Shown here one piece after another: positions 51,533 through 59,740 of a stretch of 64,000 nucleotides of DNA (positions are counted from its first letter, which is position 1; each line of letters opens with the position of its first letter). The notes beneath the pieces are model-generated. The model ran no database searches. It was given only the letters and a program-made list of their open reading frames with translations, and was not told where the DNA came from. Origin of the DNA: Microbacterium arborescens. Lineage in GTDB: Bacteria > Actinomycetota > Actinomycetes > Actinomycetales > Microbacteriaceae. Where the stretch lies: positions 682,001 through 746,000 of the forward strand of contig QNUV01000021.1 in assembly GCA_003339645.1 (NCBI GenBank). The letters are read 5' to 3'. A program made the position numbers and the translations under genes.

Positions 51533-52042
51533 ATGCACCTCGACGAGTTCCACGCCCTCAGCGCGGACGATGCCCGACGCGTCGTCGCCGTCTGGGCCCC
51601 CATCCCCCGCTGGGTCGAGACCCTGGTCGCCGGGCGGCCTTACCGCGACGTCGCGGAGCTGGGCGCCCGGGCGCGGGCCGAGGCGGCGCACTGGAACGAA
51701 GACGACCTCGATGCCGCGCTCGCGCATCATCCGCGCATCGGCGCCCGCGTCGACGAGCCGGGTGCCGAGGGCGACGCGTCGCGATCCGAGCAGGCCGCGA
51801 TGCGGTCGGCATCCGATGACGACGCCGCCGCGATCGCGGCGGGCAATCGGCGCTACGAGGAGCGGTTCGACCGTGTCTTCCTCATCCGGGCGGCCGGCCG
51901 GACCCCGGGCGAGATGCGCGCCGAGCTCGAGCGGCGCCTCGGCAACGACGACCGCACCGAGACGGCCGAGGCCCTCGGCCAGCTGGCCGAGATCGCGCTG
52001 CTCCGCCTGTCGCAGACCGTCACCGCGAAGGCGCCGGCATGA
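51533..52042 (+). CDS. uraD: 2-oxo-4-hydroxy-4-carboxy-5-ureidoimidazoline decarboxylase
   Basis: 169 residues. Decarboxylates OHCU to (S)-allantoin, the last of three steps from urate. The family catalytic His is in LAHHPRIGA (His66), with the C-terminal ERRLGNDDRTETAEALGQLAEIALLRL. The ATG at 51533 follows TACCGT by 7 nt; an upstream in-frame GTG at 51524 is possible but lies inside the repeat GTGAC of the promoter. Overlaps uraH as ATGA. No uricase domain is fused or adjacent. Confidence 0.92.
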   Translation: MHLDEFHALSADDARRVVAVWAPIPRWVETLVAGRPYRDVAELGARARAEAAHWNEDDLDAALAHHPRIGARVDEPGAEGDASRSEQAAMRSASDDDAAAIAAGNRRYEERFDRVFLIRAAGRTPGEMRAELERRLGNDDRTETAEALGQLAEIALLRLSQTVTAKAPA

Positions 52043-52359
52043 CCCACCTGACCACTCATGTGCTGGACGCGGCGACCGGCACTCCCGCTGTCGACGTGAC
52101 GATCGAGCTCGCCGACGCCCGCGGAACCGTCATCGCGACGGGCTCGACCGATGCCGACGGACGGCTCGCGCTCGGGCCCGACCGGCTCGAGCCGGGAATC
52201 TACGCGCTGACGTTCGACACGGGCGGGCACTTCGCCCGGTCCGGCACCGCGACCTTCTACCCGTCGGCGACCGTCAGCTTCACCGTCGGCGACGAGCCCC
52301 ACCTGCACGTGCCGCTGCTGCTGAGCCCGTTCGCGTACTCGACCTACCGCGGCAGCTGA
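52039..52359 (+). CDS. uraH: 5-hydroxyisourate hydrolase (transthyretin-like)
   Basis: 106 residues. Opens 5-hydroxyisourate to OHCU. The family markers are all present: N-terminal LTTHVLDAATGTPA with the catalytic His7, central PHLHVPLLLSPFAYSTYRGS and the invariant C-terminal YRGS. ATGA overlap with uraD. Together with HpxO (55198-56376) these give the complete urate-to-allantoin route. Followed by 128 bp holding regulatory repeats, then the second ABC importer. Confidence 0.95.
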   Translation: MTHLTTHVLDAATGTPAVDVTIELADARGTVIATGSTDADGRLALGPDRLEPGIYALTFDTGGHFARSGTATFYPSATVSFTVGDEPHLHVPLLLSPFAYSTYRGS

Positions 52360-52377
52360 ACCCCGCGCTCACGCACC

Positions 52378-52416
52378 TTAAGCGCTGGCTTAACAAGGTC
52401 GTTACACGGCCTTCAC
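52378..52416 (+). promoter_or_regulatory. Palindrome and GlnR-like half-sites upstream of second ABC importer
   Basis: Perfect inverted repeat TTAAGC-GCTG-GCTTAA at 52378-52393, merging into TTAAC-N6-GTTAC-N6-TTCAC (52390-52416) with 11-bp spacing. Only GTTAC fits the GlnR half-site well, so this is a weaker candidate. The palindrome may serve one of the XRE-cupin regulators. Confidence 0.45.
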
Positions 52417-52487
52417 CTCGCGAGCGATCGGAAACCGTTGAATGACGGCAGTCCTCTGCACCGCCGTCCTCCTCCGATCGGAACCCC

Positions 52488-53441
52488 ATGCGCGCACGTT
52501 CACCCCGCGTCGTCCTCCTGGCCGCCGTCTCCCTCGCCGCCCTCGTCCTCGCCGGCTGCAGCTCCGCCGGCGACGACGCCGCGGGCGATGACGGCGTCGA
52601 GACCGTCAAGGTCGGCACCCTGCGCGGCCAGCCGCACTTCTACCAGCCGTTCCTCTACGCCGACCACGCCGTCGACGGCGTCGAGTTCGAGGTCGTGACG
52701 CTCGACACCACCCCGGCACTCTCCGACGCGCTCGTCTCGGGCAGCATCGACTTCGCAATCACCGGCGTCACCCCGACCATCTCGTCGATCTCGCAGAACC
52801 GCGACCTGCGCATCGTCGCGAGCGCCGCCGACGGCGGGTCGGGCTTCATCGGCAACGGCGAGACCTCCCTCGCCGAGCTCGCGGGCTCGCAGATCGGCAT
52901 CGTCCAGGGCTCGGCGCAGGAGGTCGCGCTGCGACTGCTCATCGACGAGGCCGGCATGTCACCCGACGACTTCGAGCTCACCCCGATCCCCGTCCCCGAG
53001 ATGGCTTCGGCCTTCGCGAGCGGCGACATCGACGCCTTCATGGGAGTCGAGATCGGCGTCTCGATCGCGAAGGCCGCCGGCGGCACCGAGGTCGTCGACC
53101 CCTACTCCACCCCCATCGGGCGCGTGAACATCGGACTCGTCACGACCGGCGAGCTGATCGAGGAGAACCCCGAGCTGGTGCAGCGAGTCGTCGACACCCA
53201 CGCCGCGACGACGGCCTACATGGCCGACAACATCGAGGAGTGGCTGCCCAGCATGGTCGAGGAGTTCGGCGGCGACGAGGAGGTCCTCACCTCGGCGCTC
53301 GAGAACTTCTGGCTGCGGTCGGACCTCTCGGACGAGTACGTCGGCCAGCTCGAGGCCCTCGCCGGAGCCATGGCCTCGATCGGCCTGATCACCTCGACGC
53401 CGACCGCCGACACGATCGTCGACACGAGCTTCGCCGACTGA
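52488..53441 (+). CDS. ABC transporter substrate-binding lipoprotein, NMT1/SsuA-like (second system)
   Basis: 317 residues. Lipobox LAGC (Cys24), then an SsuA/NMT1-class binding domain: VKVGTLRGQPHFYQPFLYA, ALVSGSIDFAITGVTPTI, GSQIGIVQGSAQEVALRLLIDEAG. The operon continues to an HpxO-type urate hydroxylase through overlapping genes, so the ligand may be urate or another purine catabolite; no such ligand is established for this family. Only a weak CGGA ribosome site is visible before the ATG. Confidence 0.85.
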   Translation: MRARSPRVVLLAAVSLAALVLAGCSSAGDDAAGDDGVETVKVGTLRGQPHFYQPFLYADHAVDGVEFEVVTLDTTPALSDALVSGSIDFAITGVTPTISSISQNRDLRIVASAADGGSGFIGNGETSLAELAGSQIGIVQGSAQEVALRLLIDEAGMSPDDFELTPIPVPEMASAFASGDIDAFMGVEIGVSIAKAAGGTEVVDPYSTPIGRVNIGLVTTGELIEENPELVQRVVDTHAATTAYMADNIEEWLPSMVEEFGGDEEVLTSALENFWLRSDLSDEYVGQLEALAGAMASIGLITSTPTADTIVDTSFAD

Positions 53442-53459
53442 CCCGCGGGGAGAAGCACC

Positions 53460-54371
53460 ATGACCGACACCGTCCCGTCCGGGCGCACCGACGACGCAGC
53501 CGTCGTCGCCGGTGCGCCGGCGAGCGCACCCGTCCGGCGCCGCCCGCCGGCACGCCGACCCAACCAGCGGGCAGCTCTCTACCGGTTCCTGCTCGGCCTG
53601 CCGGTGCCGTTCCTCTTCGTCGTCCTGTGGCAGATCGGCCGCGACCAGGAGTGGGAGATCCCGCTCATCGGCATCCGGATGGCGTTCCTGCCGACGCCCG
53701 CCGAGGTCGTGACGTCGCTGTGGGACTACGGGTTCGGCGGCGTGAACGACGACGCCTTCTCGGGGGACCTCTGGGTCAACCTCGGCACGTCGGCGCTGCG
53801 CGTGCTGGTCGGCTTCGCGATCGCCGCGGCCATCGCGATCCCCCTCGGGATCGTCATGGGCCGCTCGTACACGATGGACGGCCTCTTCGACCCCTTCATC
53901 AACCTCTTCCGCCCCATCCCGGCGACGGCGTGGGTCCCGCTGGTCGGGCTGCTGATCGGCTGGGGCGACCAGGCGACGATCTTCCTCATCGCCCTCTCGG
54001 CGTTCTTCCCGATCGTGCTGGGAGCCATCAGCGGGTCGAAGGAGGTGCCGCAGCGGCTGGTCGAAGCCGGTCGGATGCTGGGCGCCCGGCGCAGCGAGAT
54101 CCTGACGCAGGTGGTCGTCCCCGCATCGGCGCCGTCGATCATGAACGGCCTGCGGGTCGGCCTCGGCATCGCCTGGGTCGTGCTCGTGCTCGGCGAGTCG
54201 GTGGGGGTGAACGTCGGCCTCGGGTCGGCCATCATCCTCGCCCGCGACGTCGTGCGCACCGACATGGTCGTCGTGGGGATGGTGACGATCGGCGCCGCCG
54301 GCTTCCTCTCCGACCGCATCCTCGTCGGGGTCTTCCGTCTCGCGACGCGCGGCCGACCCCTCATCAAGTGA
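53460..54371 (+). CDS. ABC transporter permease, SsuC-like (second system)
   Basis: 303 residues: a 35-residue polar N-terminal extension, then about six membrane helices. EAA loop LVEAGRMLGARRSEILTQVVVPASAPSI and RPIPATAWVPLVGLLIGWGDQATIF are typical of NitT/TauT permeases. A single permease is present here, so it should form a homodimer, unlike the first system at 36970-40530. It lies 18 bp after the binding protein. Confidence 0.9.
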   Translation: MTDTVPSGRTDDAAVVAGAPASAPVRRRPPARRPNQRAALYRFLLGLPVPFLFVVLWQIGRDQEWEIPLIGIRMAFLPTPAEVVTSLWDYGFGGVNDDAFSGDLWVNLGTSALRVLVGFAIAAAIAIPLGIVMGRSYTMDGLFDPFINLFRPIPATAWVPLVGLLIGWGDQATIFLIALSAFFPIVLGAISGSKEVPQRLVEAGRMLGARRSEILTQVVVPASAPSIMNGLRVGLGIAWVVLVLGESVGVNVGLGSAIILARDVVRTDMVVVGMVTIGAAGFLSDRILVGVFRLATRGRPLIK

Positions 54372-54382
54372 CTGGAGCGACG

Positions 54383-55201
54383 ATGACCGACATCATCTCC
54401 CCCGCGGCGGATCTCGCCGCCGACACCTCGGCCTCCGTCGAGATCGTGGATCTGGGCAAGCGCTACGGTCCCGAATGGGCGGGCACCCAGGCCGTCGCCG
54501 GCGTCGACCTGAGCATCGCCTCGGGCGAGTTCGTCGCGATCGTCGGGGCCTCCGGATGCGGCAAGAGCACGGTGCTGCGCATCCTCGCCGGCTTCGAGGA
54601 AGCAAGCAGCGGCTCGGTCTCGGTCGGCGGCGCCCCGGTCACGCGTCCCGGGCCGGATCGCGGAGTGGTTTTCCAGGACTACGGGCTGTTCCCGTGGCTC
54701 ACCGTGCGCGAGAACATCGCGTACGGCCCCCGGCGCCGGCGCCTCCCCCGTGCGCGGGTGAACGAGCTGGTCGACCGCTTCCTCGCAGCCGTCGGGCTGA
54801 CCCGGTTCGCGGCCACGTACCCGGGGCAGTTGTCGGGCGGGATGCAGCAGCGCGTCGCGATCGCACGCGTGCTGGCCAACGAGCCCCGCGTGCTGCTCAT
54901 GGATGAGCCGTTCGGCGCCCTCGACGCGCTGACGCGTTCCGACCTGCAGGCCGAGCTCAAGCGCATCCACCTCGAGACGCGCACGACCGTCGTCTTCATC
55001 ACCCACTCGATCGAGGAGGCCGTCTTCCTCGCCGACCGGGTCGTCGTGATGACCGGTGGCGCGTCGCACGGGGTGCCGGGGCACATCAGTCGCATCGTCG
55101 AGATCGACCTGCCCCCGCAGCGCGACATCCTCTCGCCGGCGTTCACCGAGTACAAGCGCACCATCTCCGACCTCGTGCACGAGCCGGTGGCGGCGGCATG
55201 A
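54383..55201 (+). CDS. ABC transporter ATP-binding protein, SsuB-like (second system)
   Basis: 272 residues from the ATG at 54383, with GGAG upstream. Walker A GASGCGKSTVLRIL, Q-loop FQDYGLFPWLTVRENI, signature LSGGMQQRVAIARVL, Walker [13 protein letters not shown] and switch ITHSIEEAVFLADRVVVM. The final codons overlap the start of the urate hydroxylase gene as ATGA, so importer and enzyme are translated together. Confidence 0.93.
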   Translation: MTDIISPAADLAADTSASVEIVDLGKRYGPEWAGTQAVAGVDLSIASGEFVAIVGASGCGKSTVLRILAGFEEASSGSVSVGGAPVTRPGPDRGVVFQDYGLFPWLTVRENIAYGPRRRRLPRARVNELVDRFLAAVGLTRFAATYPGQLSGGMQQRVAIARVLANEPRVLLMDEPFGALDALTRSDLQAELKRIHLETRTTVVFITHSIEEAVFLADRVVVMTGGASHGVPGHISRIVEIDLPPQRDILSPAFTEYKRTISDLVHEPVAAA

Positions 55202-56376
55202 AGGTCATCGTGATCGGCGCCGGCGTCGGCGGTACGAGCGCCGGCATCGCCCTGCAGCGGCTCGGCCACGACGTCGTCGTCTACGACCGGATGCGCGAGA
55301 ACCGGCCGGTCGGCGCGGCGCTGTCGCTCTGGTCGAACGGCGTGAAGGTGCTCAACTGGCTGGGAGTGGGGCCGGAGGTCGCGGCGCTCGGCGGTGCGCT
55401 CGACCACATGGCCTACCGCGACGGCATCACCGGCGAGGAGCTGTGCCGGTTCTCGCTCGCGCCGGTCGAACAGCAGACCGGGCAGCGCGCGTACCCCGTC
55501 GCACGCGCAGACCTGCAGAACCTGCTGATGGAGCGGTTCGGCACCGACCGGATCCGGCTCGGCATGCAGCTCGTCGGCATCGACGACGACGGCACGACCG
55601 TCACCGCGACGTTCGCCGACGGCACCACCGACACCGCCGACATGCTCATCGGCGCCGACGGCGCCCGGTCGTTCACGCGCGACTACGTCACCGGCGCCGA
55701 CGAACCGCCGATCGAGCGGACGTACGCCGGGTACACGAACTACAACGGACTCGTCGCGTTCGACGGACGCATCGGGCCCGACGACCAGTGGACCACCTAC
55801 GTCGCCGAGGGCAAGCGGGCGGCCGTCATGCCGATCGCCGGCGGACGTTTCTACTACTGGTTCGACATCCCGCGCCCCTCCGGCGAGGACGGCGACGCCC
55901 TCGCCGAGCTGCACGAGGCGTTCGCGCACTGGGCCCCCGGCACGCGGGCGCTGATCGAGGCGATCGAACGCGAGGGCTCGCTGAACCGCGTCGAGATCTG
56001 GGACATCGACCCCTTCGACACCTGGACCCGCGGACGCGTCGCGATCCTCGGAGACGCGGCGCACAACACGACGCCCGACATCGGACAGGGCGCATGCTCG
56101 GCGCTGGAGGACGCCTTCGCCCTCGGCATCGCGGTCGCGACCGACACCGTGTCGGTCGAAGACACGCTGCGGCGCTATGCCGCGTCGCGCGTCGAGCGGG
56201 CCGGTGACCTCGTGCTGCGGGCCCGCGCCCGCGCGGCCGAGACGCACGGCGCCGACCCGGAGGTCACCGCGAACTGGTATCGGGGCCTGCGCGGCACCGA
56301 CGGGGCCGGCATCATCCGCGGCATCGTGGGCAACATCGCGGGCAGCCCGATCAACCTGGGGGCCGGCGTGCTCTGA
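55198..56376 (+). CDS. hpxO: FAD-dependent urate hydroxylase, HpxO-type
   Basis: 392 residues. Class A flavoprotein monooxygenase with the N-terminal FAD motif IVIGAGVGGTSAGIAL and second FAD motif GDAAHNTTPDIGQGACSALEDA (about 284-305). Segments CRFSLAPVEQQTG, RTYAGYTNYNGLV, DDQWTTYVAEGKR and GRFYYWFDIP resemble Klebsiella HpxO closely. HpxO uses NADH and O2 to convert urate to 5-hydroxyisourate, replacing cofactor-free urate oxidase. This fits the nearby uraH and uraD. The gene overlaps the importer ATPase by ATGA. Confidence 0.88.
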   Translation: MKVIVIGAGVGGTSAGIALQRLGHDVVVYDRMRENRPVGAALSLWSNGVKVLNWLGVGPEVAALGGALDHMAYRDGITGEELCRFSLAPVEQQTGQRAYPVARADLQNLLMERFGTDRIRLGMQLVGIDDDGTTVTATFADGTTDTADMLIGADGARSFTRDYVTGADEPPIERTYAGYTNYNGLVAFDGRIGPDDQWTTYVAEGKRAAVMPIAGGRFYYWFDIPRPSGEDGDALAELHEAFAHWAPGTRALIEAIEREGSLNRVEIWDIDPFDTWTRGRVAILGDAAHNTTPDIGQGACSALEDAFALGIAVATDTVSVEDTLRRYAASRVERAGDLVLRARARAAETHGADPEVTANWYRGLRGTDGAGIIRGIVGNIAGSPINLGAGVL

Positions 56377-56378
56377 CG

Positions 56379-56399
56379 GCGCCCCGCCCGCGAGGGCGC
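56379..56399. terminator. Possible hairpin between hpxO and apt
   Basis: GCGCCC-N9-GGGCGC immediately after the hpxO stop, flanked by TCTGAC/GTCAGA that could extend the stem with a bulge. Convergent gene boundary. Confidence 0.4.
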
Positions 56400-56407
56400 G
56401 AGCGAGG

Positions 56408-56926
56408 TCAGACGCGGAAGATCGTGTGCACCGGACCGCAGACGTCCTGCCCGCCGAGCTCGGTGAGCTCCATCAGCACGGCGGTCCCGACGGTCCGGTG
56501 GCCGAGGCCTTCGAGCAGGCGCTGGGCGGCACGCAGGGTTCCCCCCGTGGCCAGCACGTCGTCGACGAGCAGCACGCGGGTGCCGCGGGGCAGGTCGTCC
56601 GCCATCTCGATCGTCGCCTGACCGTACTCGAGGTCGTACGAGACGGATGCCGCCGGGCGCGGCAGCTTGCCCGCCTTGCGGATCGGCACCATGCCTACGC
56701 CGCTCGCGGCGGCCACCGCACCGGCGATGAGGAATCCGCGTGCCTCGACGCCGGCGACGACGTCGAACTCGCGGGCGAAGGGCGTGATGATCGCGTCGAT
56801 GACGGTGCGCAACGCGGTCGCGTCGGCGAGCAGCGGCGAGATGTCGCGGAAGAGGATGCCCGGTTCGGGGAAGTCCGGGATGAGCGCGATGAGCGACTCG
56901 GCGTGCTCGAGGGGGTCGGAAGTCAC
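56408..56926 (-). CDS. apt: Adenine phosphoribosyltransferase
   Basis: 172 residues. Salvages adenine with PRPP to AMP in the cytoplasm. The N-terminal SLIALIPDFPEPGILFRDISPLLAD, the adenine-binding GVEARGFLIAGAVA and the PRPP loop VLLVDDVLATGGTL are typical. The GTG start at 56926 follows minus-strand TAGGGT by 6 nt, another leaderless arrangement. It is divergent from the alpha-glucosidase gene, whose LacI operator lies 39 bp away from the apt -10 element. The gene closes the purine cluster on its right side. Confidence 0.94.
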   Translation of the reverse strand: MTSDPLEHAESLIALIPDFPEPGILFRDISPLLADATALRTVIDAIITPFAREFDVVAGVEARGFLIAGAVAAASGVGMVPIRKAGKLPRPAASVSYDLEYGQATIEMADDLPRGTRVLLVDDVLATGGTLRAAQRLLEGLGHRTVGTAVLMELTELGGQDVCGPVHTIFRV

Positions 56927-56932
56927 CGAACC

Positions 56933-56938
56933 ACCCTA
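56933..56938 (-). promoter_or_regulatory. -10 element of leaderless apt
   Basis: TAGGGT on the minus strand with a 6-nt spacer to the apt GTG. Confidence 0.5.
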
Positions 56939-56976
56939 GGCCTGTTTCGAGAGGCCTCCGACGGTGACGACACGAC

Positions 56977-56997
56977 TGCAAGCGCTTGCACTAGAGT
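56977..56997 (+). promoter_or_regulatory. LacI-type operator abutting the aglA promoter
   Basis: Perfect palindrome TGCAAGCGCTTGCA (56977-56990), a classical LacI-family operator with central CG. One base later comes TAGAGT (56992-56997), the -10 for the ATG at 57005 (7-nt spacer). Repressor bound here would block polymerase. Confidence 0.75.
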
Positions 56998-57004
56998 GAG
57001 CGCC

Positions 57005-58720
57005 ATGACCTCCTCCTCCGTGGACACGGCGGCATCGACCCTCGCCCCGATCGGGATCTCCCGGCCCGGCGCCGAGTGGTGGCGCACCGCCGTCATCTAT
57101 CAGATCTACCCCCGCTCGTTCGCCGACGCGTCGGGTGACGGCATCGGCGACCTCGCCGGCATCACCTCGCGCCTGGGCGACCTCGCCGACCTCGGCGTCG
57201 ACGCCGTCTGGCTCAGTCCCTTCTTCCGGTCGCCGCAGAAGGATGCCGGGTACGACGTCTCCGACTACTGCGACGTCGACCCGCTCTTCGGCACGCTCGC
57301 CGACTTCGACACCATGCTCGCGGAGGCGCACGACAGCGGCATCCGGGTCATCGTCGACCTTGTCCCCAACCACTCGTCCGACCAGCACGCGTGGTTCCAG
57401 CAGGCCCTCGCCGCCGAACCCGGCAGCCCCGAGCGCGCGCGCTACATCTTCCGCGACGGCAAGGGCGAGAACGGCGACGAGGCTCCCAACAACTGGGAAT
57501 CGGTCTTCGGCGGCCCCGCCTGGACCCGCACGACGAACCCCGACGGCACGCCGGGCCAGTGGTACCTGCACCTCTTCGACTCGACCCAGCCCGACTTCGA
57601 TTGGTCCAACCCCGAGGTGGGCGACGAGTTCGAGCGCATCCTCCGCTTCTGGCTCGACCGCGGGGTCGACGGTTTCCGCGTCGACGTGGCCCACGGACTG
57701 GTCAAGTCCGACGGTCTGCCCGACTTCGTGCCCGCCGAAGACGCCGGATCGATGGGCGGCGACAGCCTCGATGTCCCCTACTGGGGCCAGGAGGGCGTCC
57801 ACGACATCTACCGCCGATGGAACCGCATCCTCGCCGAGTACGAGGGCGACCGGGCCCTCTGCGCCGAGGCGTGGCTGCCCACGGTCGACGAGACCGCTCT
57901 GTGGGTGCGCCAGGACGAGATGCACCAGGCGTTCAACTTCCCGTACCTGCAGACCGAGTGGGATGCCGACCACCTCACCGAGGTGATCTCCGAGTCGCTG
58001 CGCGCCTTCCCCGCCGTCGGCGCGCCGGCCACCTGGGTGCTGTCGAACCACGACGTCGTCCGCCACGCCTCGCGCCTGGCGCTGACGGCCGAGAACCCCC
58101 AGGGCCACGGCCTCGGACCCGACTCCCCCGGCCAGCCGGACCCTGTCGTGGGCCTCGCCCGCGCCCGCGCCGCGACGACGCTCATGCTGGCCCTCCCCGG
58201 CTCGGCGTACCTGTATCAGGGCGAGGAGCTCGGGCTTCCCGAGGTCGTGCACCTGCCCGACGACGCTCGTCAGGACCCGACCTGGTTCCGCACCGACGGC
58301 GAGCGCTACGGCCGCGACGGATGCCGCGTCCCGATCCCGTGGGAGGCCGACGCCCCCGGCTACGGGTTCAGCCCCACCGGCGCCTCGTGGCTGCCGCAGC
58401 CCGAGGAGTGGCACGGCCTCGCTCGTTCGGCGCAGGACGGCAACCCCGCCTCGACTCTGACGCTCTACCGCGAGCTCCTGGCGGCGCGCCGCCGGCACGA
58501 CCTGGGAACCGGATCGCTCGAGTGGGTCGATCTGCAGCTCGGCGACGACGTCGTGGCGTTCCGCAACGGTGACGTGCTCGTCGTCGCCAACACCGGGACG
58601 GATGCGGTCGCACTGCCCGCCGGTGAGATCCTGGTCTCGAGCGTCGCCGGCCTCGCTGAGCGCGCTGGAGGCGGCTCCGAGCTGCCCGTCGACGCGGCGG
58701 TCTGGATCCGCGCGAGCTGA
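57005..58720 (+). CDS. aglA: GH13 alpha-glucosidase
   Basis: 571 residues. Cytoplasmic family 13 glycosidase of the oligo-1,6-glucosidase/alpha-glucosidase type. Conserved regions: AVIYQIYPRSFADASGDGIGDL, VDLVPNHSSDQH, nucleophile Asp227 in GFRVDVAHG, acid/base Glu288 in CAEAWLP and Asp350 in LSNHDVVRH. It hydrolyses maltose, isomaltose or related alpha-glucosides; exact linkage preference is not readable. Leaderless-type start under a LacI operator, followed 15 bp later by the lacI-family gene. Confidence 0.92.
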   Translation: MTSSSVDTAASTLAPIGISRPGAEWWRTAVIYQIYPRSFADASGDGIGDLAGITSRLGDLADLGVDAVWLSPFFRSPQKDAGYDVSDYCDVDPLFGTLADFDTMLAEAHDSGIRVIVDLVPNHSSDQHAWFQQALAAEPGSPERARYIFRDGKGENGDEAPNNWESVFGGPAWTRTTNPDGTPGQWYLHLFDSTQPDFDWSNPEVGDEFERILRFWLDRGVDGFRVDVAHGLVKSDGLPDFVPAEDAGSMGGDSLDVPYWGQEGVHDIYRRWNRILAEYEGDRALCAEAWLPTVDETALWVRQDEMHQAFNFPYLQTEWDADHLTEVISESLRAFPAVGAPATWVLSNHDVVRHASRLALTAENPQGHGLGPDSPGQPDPVVGLARARAATTLMLALPGSAYLYQGEELGLPEVVHLPDDARQDPTWFRTDGERYGRDGCRVPIPWEADAPGYGFSPTGASWLPQPEEWHGLARSAQDGNPASTLTLYRELLAARRRHDLGTGSLEWVDLQLGDDVVAFRNGDVLVVANTGTDAVALPAGEILVSSVAGLAERAGGGSELPVDAAVWIRAS

Positions 58721-58735
58721 CGAGAGGAGCGGGGG

Positions 58736-59740
58736 ATGGTCGGCATCGACGACGTCGCGCGACGCGCCGAGGTCTCGACGGCGACCGTCTCCCGCACCCT
58801 CAGCGGCCGTGGTCCGGTGTCGCCCGCGACGCGCGAGCGCGTGCTGCGCGCGGCATCCGACCTCGGCTACGTCGTCTCGTCGGCGGCCTCGAGCCTCGCG
58901 TCCGGACGCACGCGCAACATCGGTGTGCTCGTTCCGATCCTGGACCGCTGGTTCTTCTCGCGCGTGCTGACGGGCATCGCCGCGACACTCCAGCGCGACG
59001 GCTACGACGTCGCGCTGTACGCCCTCACCGCCGAGGCCGACGAGCGCCGCCGGGTGTTCGCGACGTCGCTCCGGCGTCAGCGGGTCGACGGGGTGATCGT
59101 CGTGTCGATGGCGCTCGCACACGACGAGATCGCGCAGCTGGGCGACCTCGGCCTTCCGGTCATCGCGATGGGCGGGCAGCTGGCCGGCCTGCGATCGCTC
59201 ACCGTCGACGAGATCGAGGTGGCCCGGACCGCGACCGAGCACCTGCTCGGCCTCGGGCACCGCGACATCGCCCATATCGGTCTGCATCCGCAATTCGAGG
59301 GCGACTTCCACATCCCGTCGCAGCGTCGCCGCGGCTTCGAGGCGGCCTTGGCCGAGGCCGGTCTCGCACCGCGGGCCGATCGCTTCGCCGCCGCGGACTT
59401 CACGATGGCCGGCGGGCACGACGCTGCGACGCGGCTGCTCCGCGACGCGGAGGCACGACCGACGGCGATCTTCGCGGCCTCGGACGAGATGGCGATCGGC
59501 GCGATGCTCGCGGCGCGCGAGCTCGGGCTGCGCGTGCCGGAGGACGTGTCGGTCATCGGGGTCGACGGCCACGACCTCGGCGGGTTCTTCGGGCTCACGA
59601 CGGTCGACCAGTTCCCGGGGCGGCAGGGCGAGCGCGTGGCCTCGGCGATGATCGCCGCCCTGCGCGGGGCGGCGTCCGAGCCCCCGGCCGACCTCGACTT
59701 CGCCCTCGTGGAGCGGTCGAGCACGGCCCCACCCGCCTGA
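58736..59740 (+). CDS. LacI family regulator of the alpha-glucosidase gene
   Basis: 334 residues. Helix-turn-helix VGIDDVARRAEVSTATVSRTLSGRGPVSPATRE, hinge SSAASSLASGRTRNIGVLVP, then the sugar-sensing domain (DGVIVVSMALAHDEIAQLG, IFAASDEMAIGAMLAARELG, VIGVDGHDLGGFFGLTTVDQ). Ribosome site GAGAGGAG before the ATG at 58736. It is co-directional with and 15 bp after the alpha-glucosidase gene and very likely binds the palindrome at 56977-56990. Effector is presumably an alpha-glucoside. Confidence 0.9.
   Translation: MVGIDDVARRAEVSTATVSRTLSGRGPVSPATRERVLRAASDLGYVVSSAASSLASGRTRNIGVLVPILDRWFFSRVLTGIAATLQRDGYDVALYALTAEADERRRVFATSLRRQRVDGVIVVSMALAHDEIAQLGDLGLPVIAMGGQLAGLRSLTVDEIEVARTATEHLLGLGHRDIAHIGLHPQFEGDFHIPSQRRRGFEAALAEAGLAPRADRFAAADFTMAGGHDAATRLLRDAEARPTAIFAASDEMAIGAMLAARELGLRVPEDVSVIGVDGHDLGGFFGLTTVDQFPGRQGERVASAMIAALRGAASEPPADLDFALVERSSTAPPA

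Noticed and set aside
52378-52393. TTAAGC palindrome as a DtxR iron box
   Set aside because: It lacks the GG/CC core (AGGTTAG..CTAACCT) of the boxes at 12176 and 16093, and the downstream genes have no iron link.
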